Source of the DNA: Pseudoalteromonas lipolytica
GTDB taxonomy: Bacteria > Pseudomonadota > Gammaproteobacteria > Enterobacterales > Alteromonadaceae
Length of the DNA: 64,000 nt
Direction: 5' to 3'
NCBI RefSeq assembly: GCF_001306915.1
Contig: NZ_LJTC01000004.1
Span: 196,608 to 260,607, forward strand
Below, in pieces: positions 8,943-15,958 of the stretch. The notes beneath the pieces were generated by a model that ran no database searches, was not told the origin of the DNA, and worked only from the letters and a program-made list of their open reading frames with translations. A program made the position numbers and the translations under genes. Numbering within the stretch: the first letter of the stretch is position 1; each line of letters opens with the position of its first letter.

Positions 8943-9000
8943 AGAGCCCCAAGCTAAGCTTGGAGCCCTGCTGTAACGGCCTAAGAGCATAAGCCGTTGA
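8943..9000 (-). terminator. Tandem hairpins ending the lysine-riboswitch operon
   Basis: Read on the minus strand, the end of the operon is followed by AACGGC/GCCGTT (8977-9000) and then by a 12-bp stem with a three-base loop (8943-8969; AGGGCTCCAAGC pairing with GCTTGGGGCTCT, two G-U pairs). The T tract after it is weak (TCTCTATTT), so termination may be partial. Confidence 0.6.
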
Positions 9001-9026
9001 CTCTCACGCAATGAGAAGGGATGAGC

Positions 9027-10145
9027 TTATAGCTCAAATACGTTGGTAAAAAACTTATAAAGTTCGGTACCTTGATTCACGCTTGCTGAAGCAAAATGCA
9101 AAATAGCAATGGCGTCTTTATCAAAACTTAATGTTTGTAGCGGCTGCTCAGAAAGGTAGCGCTCCATTCTTAAAATATGGGCGATAGGCTCACCAGCTTT
9201 AATATGGCCGCCCAGTGGGGCAAGGTATTCAACCATGCCACCCATAGGGGCATAGTAAGCTACATAATCTTCAAGCATGCAGGCATAGCGTGTCATCGCT
9301 TTTGGATGATACGCAGCATCAACTAATACCTCTTTTTGATTGAGGTAACTTAAAATGCTATTTGCATCTTCAAGTGCCGCACTTAAATCGATTTTTTCTT
9401 GGCTACCTAGCTCAACGGTGAATGCTTCTACTTGAACAGCAAATTCACGGCCTTGTTTGCCAAGCTCTTCAGACAGTGACCACCATGGACAGAAACTCGC
9501 TTCATCCATCGCGCCATCAAAATCACTTGGGATCAATAACACATGTTCGATGTTGAAGTAGCTCGCGCTGTCTTTGGCGTATTCAGGGCAATATAAGTGC
9601 TGACTTGAGATAGGCCCAGTGTGAAGGTCTAAAACAATATCTGCCTGATGGGCAAGCTTTTGCAAGTTAAGGGCAATACGCTTACCCGTTGTTAGGCTGT
9701 AATCAGGGCCCGTTAATTGACTATCGATGTCAGCAACGAGTGCCTGTTTAAACGCCGCTTTAAGGGTCGCATCATCACAGTCTTTATGCTGTTCAGCAAC
9801 CTGTGACGGTAATGCTTTATTAAAGCGGTACATGCGGTTCCAGTTGGTGCCCGTAATTGGATCGAAGCGACCTAAAGTAAACTCACCTGATTTTTGATTG
9901 CAACCAATAGGGTTGGCATAAGGCACTAGGGTAATATCGCCACGCAGCTTGAGTGATTTTAGCTGCTCAAGCAATTGATAAATTACTGCATTACCTTGTA
10001 CTTCAGCGCCGTGCATATTGGCTTGTATATACACGTTTGGGCCTGTGCCATCCCCTTTTAAGCGATACACTGGGATTGTCAGAGGTAGGCCGTTGGCAAT
10101 CTCGCCAACCACAATATTCTCTTGGCTGATTAATTCTTTACTCAT
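9027..10145 (-). CDS. M14-family (AstE/aspartoacylase-like) zinc deacylase in lysine operon
   Basis: The 372-residue protein belongs to the succinylglutamate desuccinylase/aspartoacylase group. Zinc ligands and catalytic residues are visible: His45 and Glu48 (NMHGAEVQ), His175 (DLHTGP), Glu245 (TVELGS), and the NRMYRF loop. The C-terminal 80 residues form the beta-rich cap with a lipoyl-like swing (PLGGHIKAGEPIAHIL). It is the last gene of the riboswitch-controlled dapA-dapD-decarboxylase set, five bases after the decarboxylase. I infer that it removes the succinyl group put on by DapD, either in place of DapE or from succinyl-lysine. An AstE role in arginine breakdown is an alternative. Confidence 0.8.
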   Translation of the reverse strand: MSKELISQENIVVGEIANGLPLTIPVYRLKGDGTGPNVYIQANMHGAEVQGNAVIYQLLEQLKSLKLRGDITLVPYANPIGCNQKSGEFTLGRFDPITGTNWNRMYRFNKALPSQVAEQHKDCDDATLKAAFKQALVADIDSQLTGPDYSLTTGKRIALNLQKLAHQADIVLDLHTGPISSQHLYCPEYAKDSASYFNIEHVLLIPSDFDGAMDEASFCPWWSLSEELGKQGREFAVQVEAFTVELGSQEKIDLSAALEDANSILSYLNQKEVLVDAAYHPKAMTRYACMLEDYVAYYAPMGGMVEYLAPLGGHIKAGEPIAHILRMERYLSEQPLQTLSFDKDAIAILHFASASVNQGTELYKFFTNVFEL

Positions 10146-10150
10146 GGCGA

Positions 10151-11356
10151 TTACCTTAAATAATAGCTGGCATCTTCAGCGCTACGAATGCACTCAATAT
10201 TGCCTTGTTCAAGGATGTATTCAGCGGCTAATTCGTGGCATAAAAAGTACGGCATACTTTCGGTAAAGCCATACGCGCCACATTGGCTGAATACCAACCA
10301 GTCTTGCTCATTTAAATCGCTCGCTAATTGGTGCTCACCTAAGCAATCAAGGGCGGTGCAAAGCGGGCCGTATAAAGTCATTGCCGCAGGCTCAGCCGTC
10401 GATTCGCGAAGTAAGGCCGCAGGGAAATCTTGGCTTGTCACAGCTGGGCGAAGTAAATGGTTAATACCGCCTGATAAAATCACCTGCTGTTGATTGTAAT
10501 TTACTTTACGCTCAACCACTGGCGTTGCGTAATGGCCGCATTCGCCCACCGCATAGCGGCCAAGTTCCATCCAAAGCTCTTTGACACCGGCATCTGCTTT
10601 AATGCTAGCCAAAGTCTCAATAAGTGCAGACCAATCGAGTCGGTTAGCATCTTGAGTATAAGGAATGCCTAAGCCACCCCCTAAGTCGAGAATATTAAGG
10701 TTAATGTTTAATGAGCGTGCTAGCTGTTGCAGTGGCGCAATCATCGCGCGCCATAGCTCGGCGAGCTTGTCAGTGCTCAGCATATTGCCCCATTGGAAAA
10801 TATGCAGACCATCAAAGCTAAGAGCAGGGTAATCACTTGCAGTGAGTGCTTGCCACTCATCGCAGCCCAAACCAAAAGGAGTAAGACTATCGCCGCCAAG
10901 TGGATTCTTTTCGCTGTCTGGCCAACGAAGTTGAACACGCAATAGAACTTGCAGCTGACAATTTGCTTTTGTTGCTTGTTCGTTTAACCAGCGCACTTGG
11001 TTAATGCTCTCGGCGACAAAAGTACGTACGCCGCGAGCAATAAAATGTGAAATTTGTTTAGGGCTCTTTGCAGGCCCAGTGTTGAGCACGCGCTCGCTAT
11101 CGATGCCTTGGGCAAGTACTTGCTCAAGTTCACCTTTACTTGCAACATCAAAGTTAAATCCTGCGCTGTCTAAACATTGAATAATGCGAGACAACGGGTT
11201 GGCCTTAACGGCATACCAAAGTTTCACATCGGTTTGCGCAGTCAGTTGATTTAAATGTGCAGTTAATTTATCTAAATCATAGATAAAAAATGGCGTATCA
11301 AGATGCGCTGAAACTTGCTCAACCGCTTGCTTGATATGCGTGCTCAAAAAGCTCAT
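10151..11356 (-). CDS. LysA-like fold III PLP decarboxylase with atypical active-site motifs
   Basis: A 401-residue alanine-racemase-fold (fold III) decarboxylase. The PLP lysine is Lys51 (YAVKAN), the glycine loop is LDLGGGLG (about 223-230), Cys333 (YGPLCTALD) is the second-subunit catalytic cysteine, and CGAYGF (359-364) follows. Compared with LysA it has HIFQWGN for HIGSQ (185-191), ELGR for EPGR (264-267) and GPLCTALD for GPxCESxD. These changes lean toward the ornithine-decarboxylase and TabA/BtrK-type relatives. Context says lysine synthesis; true substrate could be meso-DAP or an N-succinylated DAP. It shares one base with the previous gene (TAATG). Confidence 0.82.
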   Translation of the reverse strand: MSFLSTHIKQAVEQVSAHLDTPFFIYDLDKLTAHLNQLTAQTDVKLWYAVKANPLSRIIQCLDSAGFNFDVASKGELEQVLAQGIDSERVLNTGPAKSPKQISHFIARGVRTFVAESINQVRWLNEQATKANCQLQVLLRVQLRWPDSEKNPLGGDSLTPFGLGCDEWQALTASDYPALSFDGLHIFQWGNMLSTDKLAELWRAMIAPLQQLARSLNINLNILDLGGGLGIPYTQDANRLDWSALIETLASIKADAGVKELWMELGRYAVGECGHYATPVVERKVNYNQQQVILSGGINHLLRPAVTSQDFPAALLRESTAEPAAMTLYGPLCTALDCLGEHQLASDLNEQDWLVFSQCGAYGFTESMPYFLCHELAAEYILEQGNIECIRSAEDASYYLR

Positions 11357-12096
11357 TAACGTAAAACCTCTTCTAACAGTAATGATGCATCGCTTTGTTC
11401 ATCACGGTATTTCACGATCAATGCACACGACATGCTAAGACCTTGTTCACGAGCCCATGCATTTGAAGCTGGGCGAGAGCCTGGGATCACAATCGCGTTT
11501 TCTGGGATGGCTTCACCTTTGTCTAGCTGGCGCTCATTAACGCAATCGTAAACAGGAATGGTTGCCGATAAACGTACACCCGGCGCAAGTACAGCACCTT
11601 TTTTCACAACCACACCTTCAACAATAACGCAGCCTGCACCGATGAATGCGTCATCTTCAATAACCACAGGGCTGGCACCAATTGGCTCAAGCACACCACC
11701 TAATTGTACTGCTGCACTTAGATGAACATTTTTACCCACTTGTGCGCATGAACCCACTAATGCGTGGCTGTCGACCATCGTGCCTTCGTCGATGAACGCG
11801 CCAATATTTACATATGCTGGTGGCATGATAATGGTGCCTTTAGCAACGTGTGCGCCACGACGAACACTGCTACCACCTGGTACCATACGCACGCCAGCAT
11901 CGGCTGCAAAGCCTTGTGGAGCTAAGTTGTGCTTATCAACAAAACCACCCGGGAACTCAGTGTTTGTGCCATTTTTAAAGGCTTCTAAAATGCCTTGTTT
12001 AACTTCAACATTGGCGTGCCAGTTGCCGTTCTCGTCTTGTGTTGCCGCGCGAACTGCGCCTGATTCTAAGTTGTTTAATAATTCTAACCAGCTCAT
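11356..12096 (-). CDS. dapD: Tetrahydrodipicolinate N-succinyltransferase, short divergent DapD
   Basis: A left-handed beta-helix (hexapeptide) transferase that adds succinate from succinyl-CoA to tetrahydrodipicolinate. The core reads PAYVNIGAFIDEGTMVDS, VGSCAQVGKNVHLS and GGVLEP, then IVEGVVVKKGAVLAPGV. At 246 residues it is shorter than E. coli DapD (274 aa): the helical N-terminal domain is reduced and SHALVGSC replaces TWATVGSC. I start at ATG 12096 (CAGG eight bases upstream), not the TTG 24 bases earlier. It lies 14 bases after dapA. A standard dapD is probably elsewhere in the genome, which I cannot see. Confidence 0.87.
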   Translation of the reverse strand: MSWLELLNNLESGAVRAATQDENGNWHANVEVKQGILEAFKNGTNTEFPGGFVDKHNLAPQGFAADAGVRMVPGGSSVRRGAHVAKGTIIMPPAYVNIGAFIDEGTMVDSHALVGSCAQVGKNVHLSAAVQLGGVLEPIGASPVVIEDDAFIGAGCVIVEGVVVKKGAVLAPGVRLSATIPVYDCVNERQLDKGEAIPENAIVIPGSRPASNAWAREQGLSMSCALIVKYRDEQSDASLLLEEVLR

Positions 12097-12110
12097 GATA
12101 AAACCTGTTT

Positions 12111-12995
12111 TTAGTTCCAAGATAAAATTGTGTTGTTTGCGTGGGTGATGCTGTCTGTTTGCTCAAGCTCTAAATGCGTAAGCGGCGGACGTAAATGCGG
12201 GGTATTTATTTTACCTTGCAGGTGCATCAGTACTTTTACGGGGATTGGATTTGCCACAGCGAATAAACTTTGAATCGCTTGCGACCAATCGGTGAATAGA
12301 TTTGGGTATTGACCACTTAAACTGCGTTTAACAAACTCATGGGTTTGACTCGGCCAAGCATTCGCGGCAACCGAAACTAAACCTTTTGCTCCAGCTTGAG
12401 CAAAATACGGCATAAGAGCATCATCGCCACTAAATATGGCCAGTGTTGGCGATGCCGTTCTAAAGCCTTCAAATTTGCTAATGTCGCCACTGGCTTCTTT
12501 TAAAGCCCAAAGATTTTTGTGGTCAGCAAGGTTTTTGATCACCTGCGGTGAAATCTCAACTGCACTGCGTCCAGGTACGTTATACAGCATACAAGGGTGG
12601 TTACTTGCGTTTAGTAGGCTTTCAAACCAATGCGTTTGGCCAACAACCCCAGGTTTTGCATACAGAGGTGAACCCAATAGATAGCCATGAATAGGTAGTT
12701 GGTTGCAGTATTCAACCCAAGCAACTTGTTGTTTGAGGTTCATGCCGCCCACAGCAACCATGAGTGGTACACTCGGTGCTAATTGGCAAACATGCTCAAC
12801 GATGGCTTGTTGCTCTTTGAGTGAAAGCGCCAGTCCTTCACCGGTACTGCCAAGCAATAAAATGCCGTTATTTGCATCTTGTTGCTCTGCGACCAGTTGT
12901 TCAAGGGCCGTGTAATCGACCTCGCCAGATTCAGAAAATGGCGTGACAAGCGCTGTCCATAATGGATAGTCGTTTAAATCAAAATTGTTGATCAT
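12111..12995 (-). CDS. dapA: 4-hydroxy-tetrahydrodipicolinate synthase (DapA paralogue)
   Basis: The 294-residue (beta/alpha)8 protein condenses pyruvate with aspartate semialdehyde, the first step of the DAP/lysine branch. Key residues are present: the GSTGEG loop (49-54), Tyr138 (YNVPGR), the Schiff-base Lys166 (LKEASGD) and Tyr112 (SPLYAKP, where most DapA have PYYNKP). The C terminus keeps NPIPVK and PPLTHLE. The only possible ATG is two codons after an in-frame TGA, with GAGAG touching it, a poor ribosome-site spacing that fits control by the leader. It is the first gene behind a lysine riboswitch. Confidence 0.9.
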   Translation of the reverse strand: MINNFDLNDYPLWTALVTPFSESGEVDYTALEQLVAEQQDANNGILLLGSTGEGLALSLKEQQAIVEHVCQLAPSVPLMVAVGGMNLKQQVAWVEYCNQLPIHGYLLGSPLYAKPGVVGQTHWFESLLNASNHPCMLYNVPGRSAVEISPQVIKNLADHKNLWALKEASGDISKFEGFRTASPTLAIFSGDDALMPYFAQAGAKGLVSVAANAWPSQTHEFVKRSLSGQYPNLFTDWSQAIQSLFAVANPIPVKVLMHLQGKINTPHLRPPLTHLELEQTDSITHANNTILSWN

Positions 12996-13001
12996 CTCTC
13001 A

Positions 13002-13088
13002 CGAACTTATAAGGTATTCGAAGAGTTTATGCGGGAACATTTGAATGGAGCCGCATGTCGTCGTTCGAACAAGGTATAATTCGAAGAG
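13002..13088 (-). repeat. Direct repeats flanking a hairpin in the dapA leader
   Basis: Two imperfect copies of a 23-24 base unit sharing CGAAC, AAGGTAT and TTCGAAGAG lie at 13002-13025 and 13066-13088. Between them ATGCGG/CCGCAT (13029-13056) can form a six-bp hairpin. This lies between the lysine aptamer and the dapA start and may be part of the expression platform. Confidence 0.5.
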
Positions 13089-13136
13089 CGAATGGGCTTA
13101 AAATAATAAAGACGCGACGGCCTTATTATACTAAGA

Positions 13137-13325
13137 CCAGAAGCTCTCCACCAAACTAATCAATAGCACTTTGCTATTGTTGGTGACAGTCGCTGGGATT
13201 CAGCCCAGTCGCCCGAAATAAGCACCTCACAAACGGTGTTACTTCTCGGCGTTAATTCCCCTCACGTATGATCAACAGAGTCTGTGCTCTTCCCATACGC
13301 TACCTGAATAACGCACCTCTTCCAG
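13137..13325 (-). promoter_or_regulatory. Lysine riboswitch (L box) controlling the dapA operon
   Basis: Read on the minus strand, this 189-base segment has the conserved lysine-aptamer blocks in order: P1 5' strand CTGGAAG, AGAGGTGCG, TGAGGGGAA with ACGCCGAGAAG, GGGCGACTGGGCTGAATCCC with TGTCACC, and GGTGGAGAGCTTCTGG closing P1. These match the E. coli lysC L box nearly block for block. Downstream, GGTCTTA/TAAGGCC (overlapping the P1 3' strand) and further hairpins could form the switch. High lysine should lower expression of the whole four-gene operon. Confidence 0.94.
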
Positions 13326-13383
13326 CCCTTTATGCTCGCTTTAAAGGTTAAAGCCAACATACTTAAATAGGGTATTTGCAGCG

Positions 13384-13413
13384 ATTAAAGCATTTTAGCC
13401 GTCTAGGTGTCAA
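13384..13413 (-). promoter_or_regulatory. Sigma70 promoter of the lysine-riboswitch operon
   Basis: On the minus strand, TTGACA (13408-13413) and TTTAAT (13384-13389) are 18 bases apart. A start near 13377 would place the lysine aptamer about 50 bases into the transcript. Confidence 0.75.
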
Positions 13414-13447
13414 GGCGAGGAATTTGTTTTTTAGTGACCGAATTTGC

Positions 13448-13471
13448 AACATGGTTACGTATAACCGTGTT
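13448..13471. promoter_or_regulatory. Palindromic operator-like site between divergent operons
   Basis: An imperfect palindrome centred on TACGTA, with arms AACATGGTTA and TAACCGTGTT, lies between the dapA-operon promoter and the glycosylase/selO operon. The binding protein is not known. Confidence 0.4.
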
Positions 13472-13509
13472 TTTACGTACACTTAGCGCTAACCAAATCA
13501 ATTGGAAAA

Positions 13510-14208
13510 ATGATGGAAAAATTTAACGATATTTATCAACGAGCCGTATCTCGAAAGGGCAGTGAAGAAATGCTGCAAGCACTGTTATCAAACCCGCTCG
13601 ACGATGCTGATATTGCTAAAATGCATGACGATTTATGGTTAGAAGAGTTCACGCGTAAAGTCTTTCAAAGCGGTTTTTATTGGTCTGTTATCAATAATAA
13701 ATGGGCTGGTTTTCGTGATGTGTTTTGGGATTTCAGTGTAGAAAAATTGTTGATGATGCCGCCAGATATGCTCGAGCAAAAAGCCAGTGATGAGCGAATT
13801 GTTCGTAATTTTAAAAAAGTACAAACGATCCCAGAAAATGCGTACATGATCCACGAAGTTGCTGAGAAGCATGGCAGCTTTAGCCAATTTATTGCAGATT
13901 GGCCTACTGACAATATTATTGGTTTGTGGGCTTATCTTAAAAAGCATGGTGCGCGTTTAGGGGGAAATACTGGCCCATACGCTTTACGAGCGCTTGGTAA
14001 AGATACTTTTTTACTTTCTCGGGATGTAGAAGCCTATTTGCGTGCCCATGAGTTGATAGATGGCGGCTTACAAACTAAAAAGTCACTGCAAGCAGCGCAA
14101 GATTTTTTCAACGAATTACAACAGCAAAGCGGTTACAGCCTGCAGGCACTAAGCCAACTAGTGGCCTATGGTGTAGGCGATAATCGTGTGGGTGTCGCAA
14201 CACGTTAA
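13510..14208 (+). CDS. DNA-3-methyladenine glycosylase I-like protein
   Basis: A 232-residue member of the Tag family of helix-hairpin-helix base-excision glycosylases. The helical fold is shown by LWLEEFTRKVFQSGFYWSVINNKWAGFRDVFWDF (read in pieces: FQSGFYWSVI, KWAGFRDVF), an interaction patch LRALGKDTFLLSRDVEAYL, and an HhH-like stretch. It lacks the zinc-snap Cys/His set of E. coli Tag and is longer (Tag is 187 aa), so it belongs to a divergent branch and its base specificity is not certain. It ends eight bases before selO, which it probably shares a transcript with. Start ATG 13510 or 13513 cannot be separated. Confidence 0.75.
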   Translation: MMEKFNDIYQRAVSRKGSEEMLQALLSNPLDDADIAKMHDDLWLEEFTRKVFQSGFYWSVINNKWAGFRDVFWDFSVEKLLMMPPDMLEQKASDERIVRNFKKVQTIPENAYMIHEVAEKHGSFSQFIADWPTDNIIGLWAYLKKHGARLGGNTGPYALRALGKDTFLLSRDVEAYLRAHELIDGGLQTKKSLQAAQDFFNELQQQSGYSLQALSQLVAYGVGDNRVGVATR

Positions 14209-14216
14209 GGACAGTT

Positions 14217-15629
14217 ATGAAACTGCAAACTCGATACACAGATATTAGTGAACTACTTGCTATCAAGGATATGCCGAGCGCCGTTGCCGAGCCGCAATTA
14301 CTGCTATTTAATGACAAGCTAGCTGATAATTTCGCAATTAAACACGACAGCGAATTTTTAGCTAAATTGCTATCTGGTTCAACGATAGATAACGACGTTG
14401 CGCCGGTTGCTCTTGGTTACTCAGGTCATCAATTTGGTCATTTTTCACCGCGTCTTGGTGATGGTAGAGCGCATTTACTTGGTGCTATTGCAGATAAAGA
14501 TGGCACATTGTGGGACTTGCAGCTAAAAGGCGCTGGAGCAACAGTATTCTCACGTGGTGGTGATGGTCGCTGTGCCATTGGTCCAGCTGTTCGAGAGTAC
14601 ATTATGAGTGAGGCACTTCATGCGCTTGGCATCGCAACTACGCGCTGTTTAGCTGTGGTTACAACTGGCGAAACGGTATATCGTCAGCCACCACGCCCGG
14701 GGGCAGTTGTTACTCGCCTAGCTAAAAGTCACATCCGTGTTGGTTCATTTCAATACTTAGCTACACAAGGTGATATAGAAGGACTAGAAAAGCTGGTCGA
14801 TTACGCAATTAACTGCCACTACCCAGGCATTAGCAGTGCTGGCGAGCAACGATATATTGAGTTTTTAACCGCCGCGCTAGATAAACAAATAGAGCTGGTT
14901 ATCAGTTGGATGCGAATTGGCTTTATACACGGTGTGATGAACACAGATAATACCTTGATTAGTGGTGAAACCATTGACTATGGCCCTTGTGCGATGATGA
15001 ATCAGTTTGACCTAGACACGGTATTTAGTTCGATTGACCATCAAGGGCGTTATGCATTTGGAAATCAACCGAATATTGCTAATTGGAATATTGCACGCTT
15101 GGCTGAAAGCTTAATTCCGTTATTTGCTGATCAAGAGAGTGCCGTCGAACAACTCTCACCGGTTGTAAATGGCTTTGCAGCTAAATTTAATGATGCATTT
15201 AATACTATGTGGCAGCAGAAATTAGGATTAGCTGGTCAGCACGAAGGCGATCATGCTTTAGTTTCAGAGTTGCTAGGTTTAATGAAGCAACATCAGCTCG
15301 ATTATACTAATACTTTCAATGCTCTGACTGAATCTTTACTTGCGGATTTTGCAATTCCAACTAGTTTAAAAGAGTGGCATAAAAAGTGGATCGTGAGGAC
15401 TTCGTCTAAAAGTTATGAAACTATGCGCGCTGTTAATCCTGCAGTCATTCCACGTAATCATACTATTGAAATGATCCTAGCGGAATACGAAGCATCGGGA
15501 GAAAGTTCATTAAAAGACGCCTTTTTAGAAGCATTTAACGATCCATATGTTTACGATGAGCGTCAATTTGAATGGCTTCAGGCCCCAAAAGATTATGATA
15601 AAAATTATCAAACTTTTTGTGGGACCTAG
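14217..15629 (+). CDS. selO: Protein adenylyltransferase SelO
   Basis: A full-length (470 aa) SelO/YdiU pseudokinase. SelO binds ATP upside-down and transfers AMP to Ser, Thr or Tyr of target proteins, with a role in redox stress. Visible are the GYSGHQFGHFSPRLGDGRA block (67-85), the lysine in LKGAG (Lys104), the Asp244-Asn245 pair (MNTDNT) and Asp254 (IDYGP), all needed for catalysis. The C terminus is FCGT with Cys468 at the place where animal SelO has selenocysteine. The stop is TAG, so this is a plain cysteine form. It follows the glycosylase gene by eight bases. Confidence 0.95.
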   Translation: MKLQTRYTDISELLAIKDMPSAVAEPQLLLFNDKLADNFAIKHDSEFLAKLLSGSTIDNDVAPVALGYSGHQFGHFSPRLGDGRAHLLGAIADKDGTLWDLQLKGAGATVFSRGGDGRCAIGPAVREYIMSEALHALGIATTRCLAVVTTGETVYRQPPRPGAVVTRLAKSHIRVGSFQYLATQGDIEGLEKLVDYAINCHYPGISSAGEQRYIEFLTAALDKQIELVISWMRIGFIHGVMNTDNTLISGETIDYGPCAMMNQFDLDTVFSSIDHQGRYAFGNQPNIANWNIARLAESLIPLFADQESAVEQLSPVVNGFAAKFNDAFNTMWQQKLGLAGQHEGDHALVSELLGLMKQHQLDYTNTFNALTESLLADFAIPTSLKEWHKKWIVRTSSKSYETMRAVNPAVIPRNHTIEMILAEYEASGESSLKDAFLEAFNDPYVYDERQFEWLQAPKDYDKNYQTFCGT

Positions 15630-15958
15630 TCATTTAAATTAACTAGGAAAATTCCTATTTATTGAATTTAACTGTATGCTGATTGAGCGCTCTAATAGGC
15701 GGTGGTATTATAGATTTTAGGCTAATCTATTGCTTTAAAAGATGATCTCATACGGTATTCGAAGCTGGTTTGGTCATACATTTAATCGCTTATCTACGAA
15801 ATTAGGCTAGGCTATTATTAGTACCTTAATAGTTATGGATTAATTAATAAGTTGAATGTCAATGCAAAGTAACTAATCGTTTTTTGTATTGTTAAAGTTT
15901 TGATTACTCAAAAAATACGAGCTCTTACGAGCTTTATTATGAAAATGGGAAGGAAACA
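15630..15958. other. Gene-free stretch between selO and first ompA
   Basis: About 330 AT-rich bases. A weak hairpin CCTAGT/ACTAGG (15625-15647) overlaps the selO stop and could be a poor terminator. A pair of direct ACGAGCT repeats lies about 30 bases before the ompA ribosome-binding site (GGAAGG). I see no convincing reading frame. Confidence 0.6.

Noticed and set aside
9027..13413. Tabtoxin-like toxin cluster
   Set aside because: DapD- and LysA-like genes occur in tabtoxin clusters, but no beta-lactam synthetase or other tab/tbl genes are here, and a lysine riboswitch argues for lysine synthesis.
15620..15629. Selenocysteine codon in selO
   Set aside because: The C-terminal residue is a TGT cysteine and the gene ends with TAG, not an in-frame TGA.
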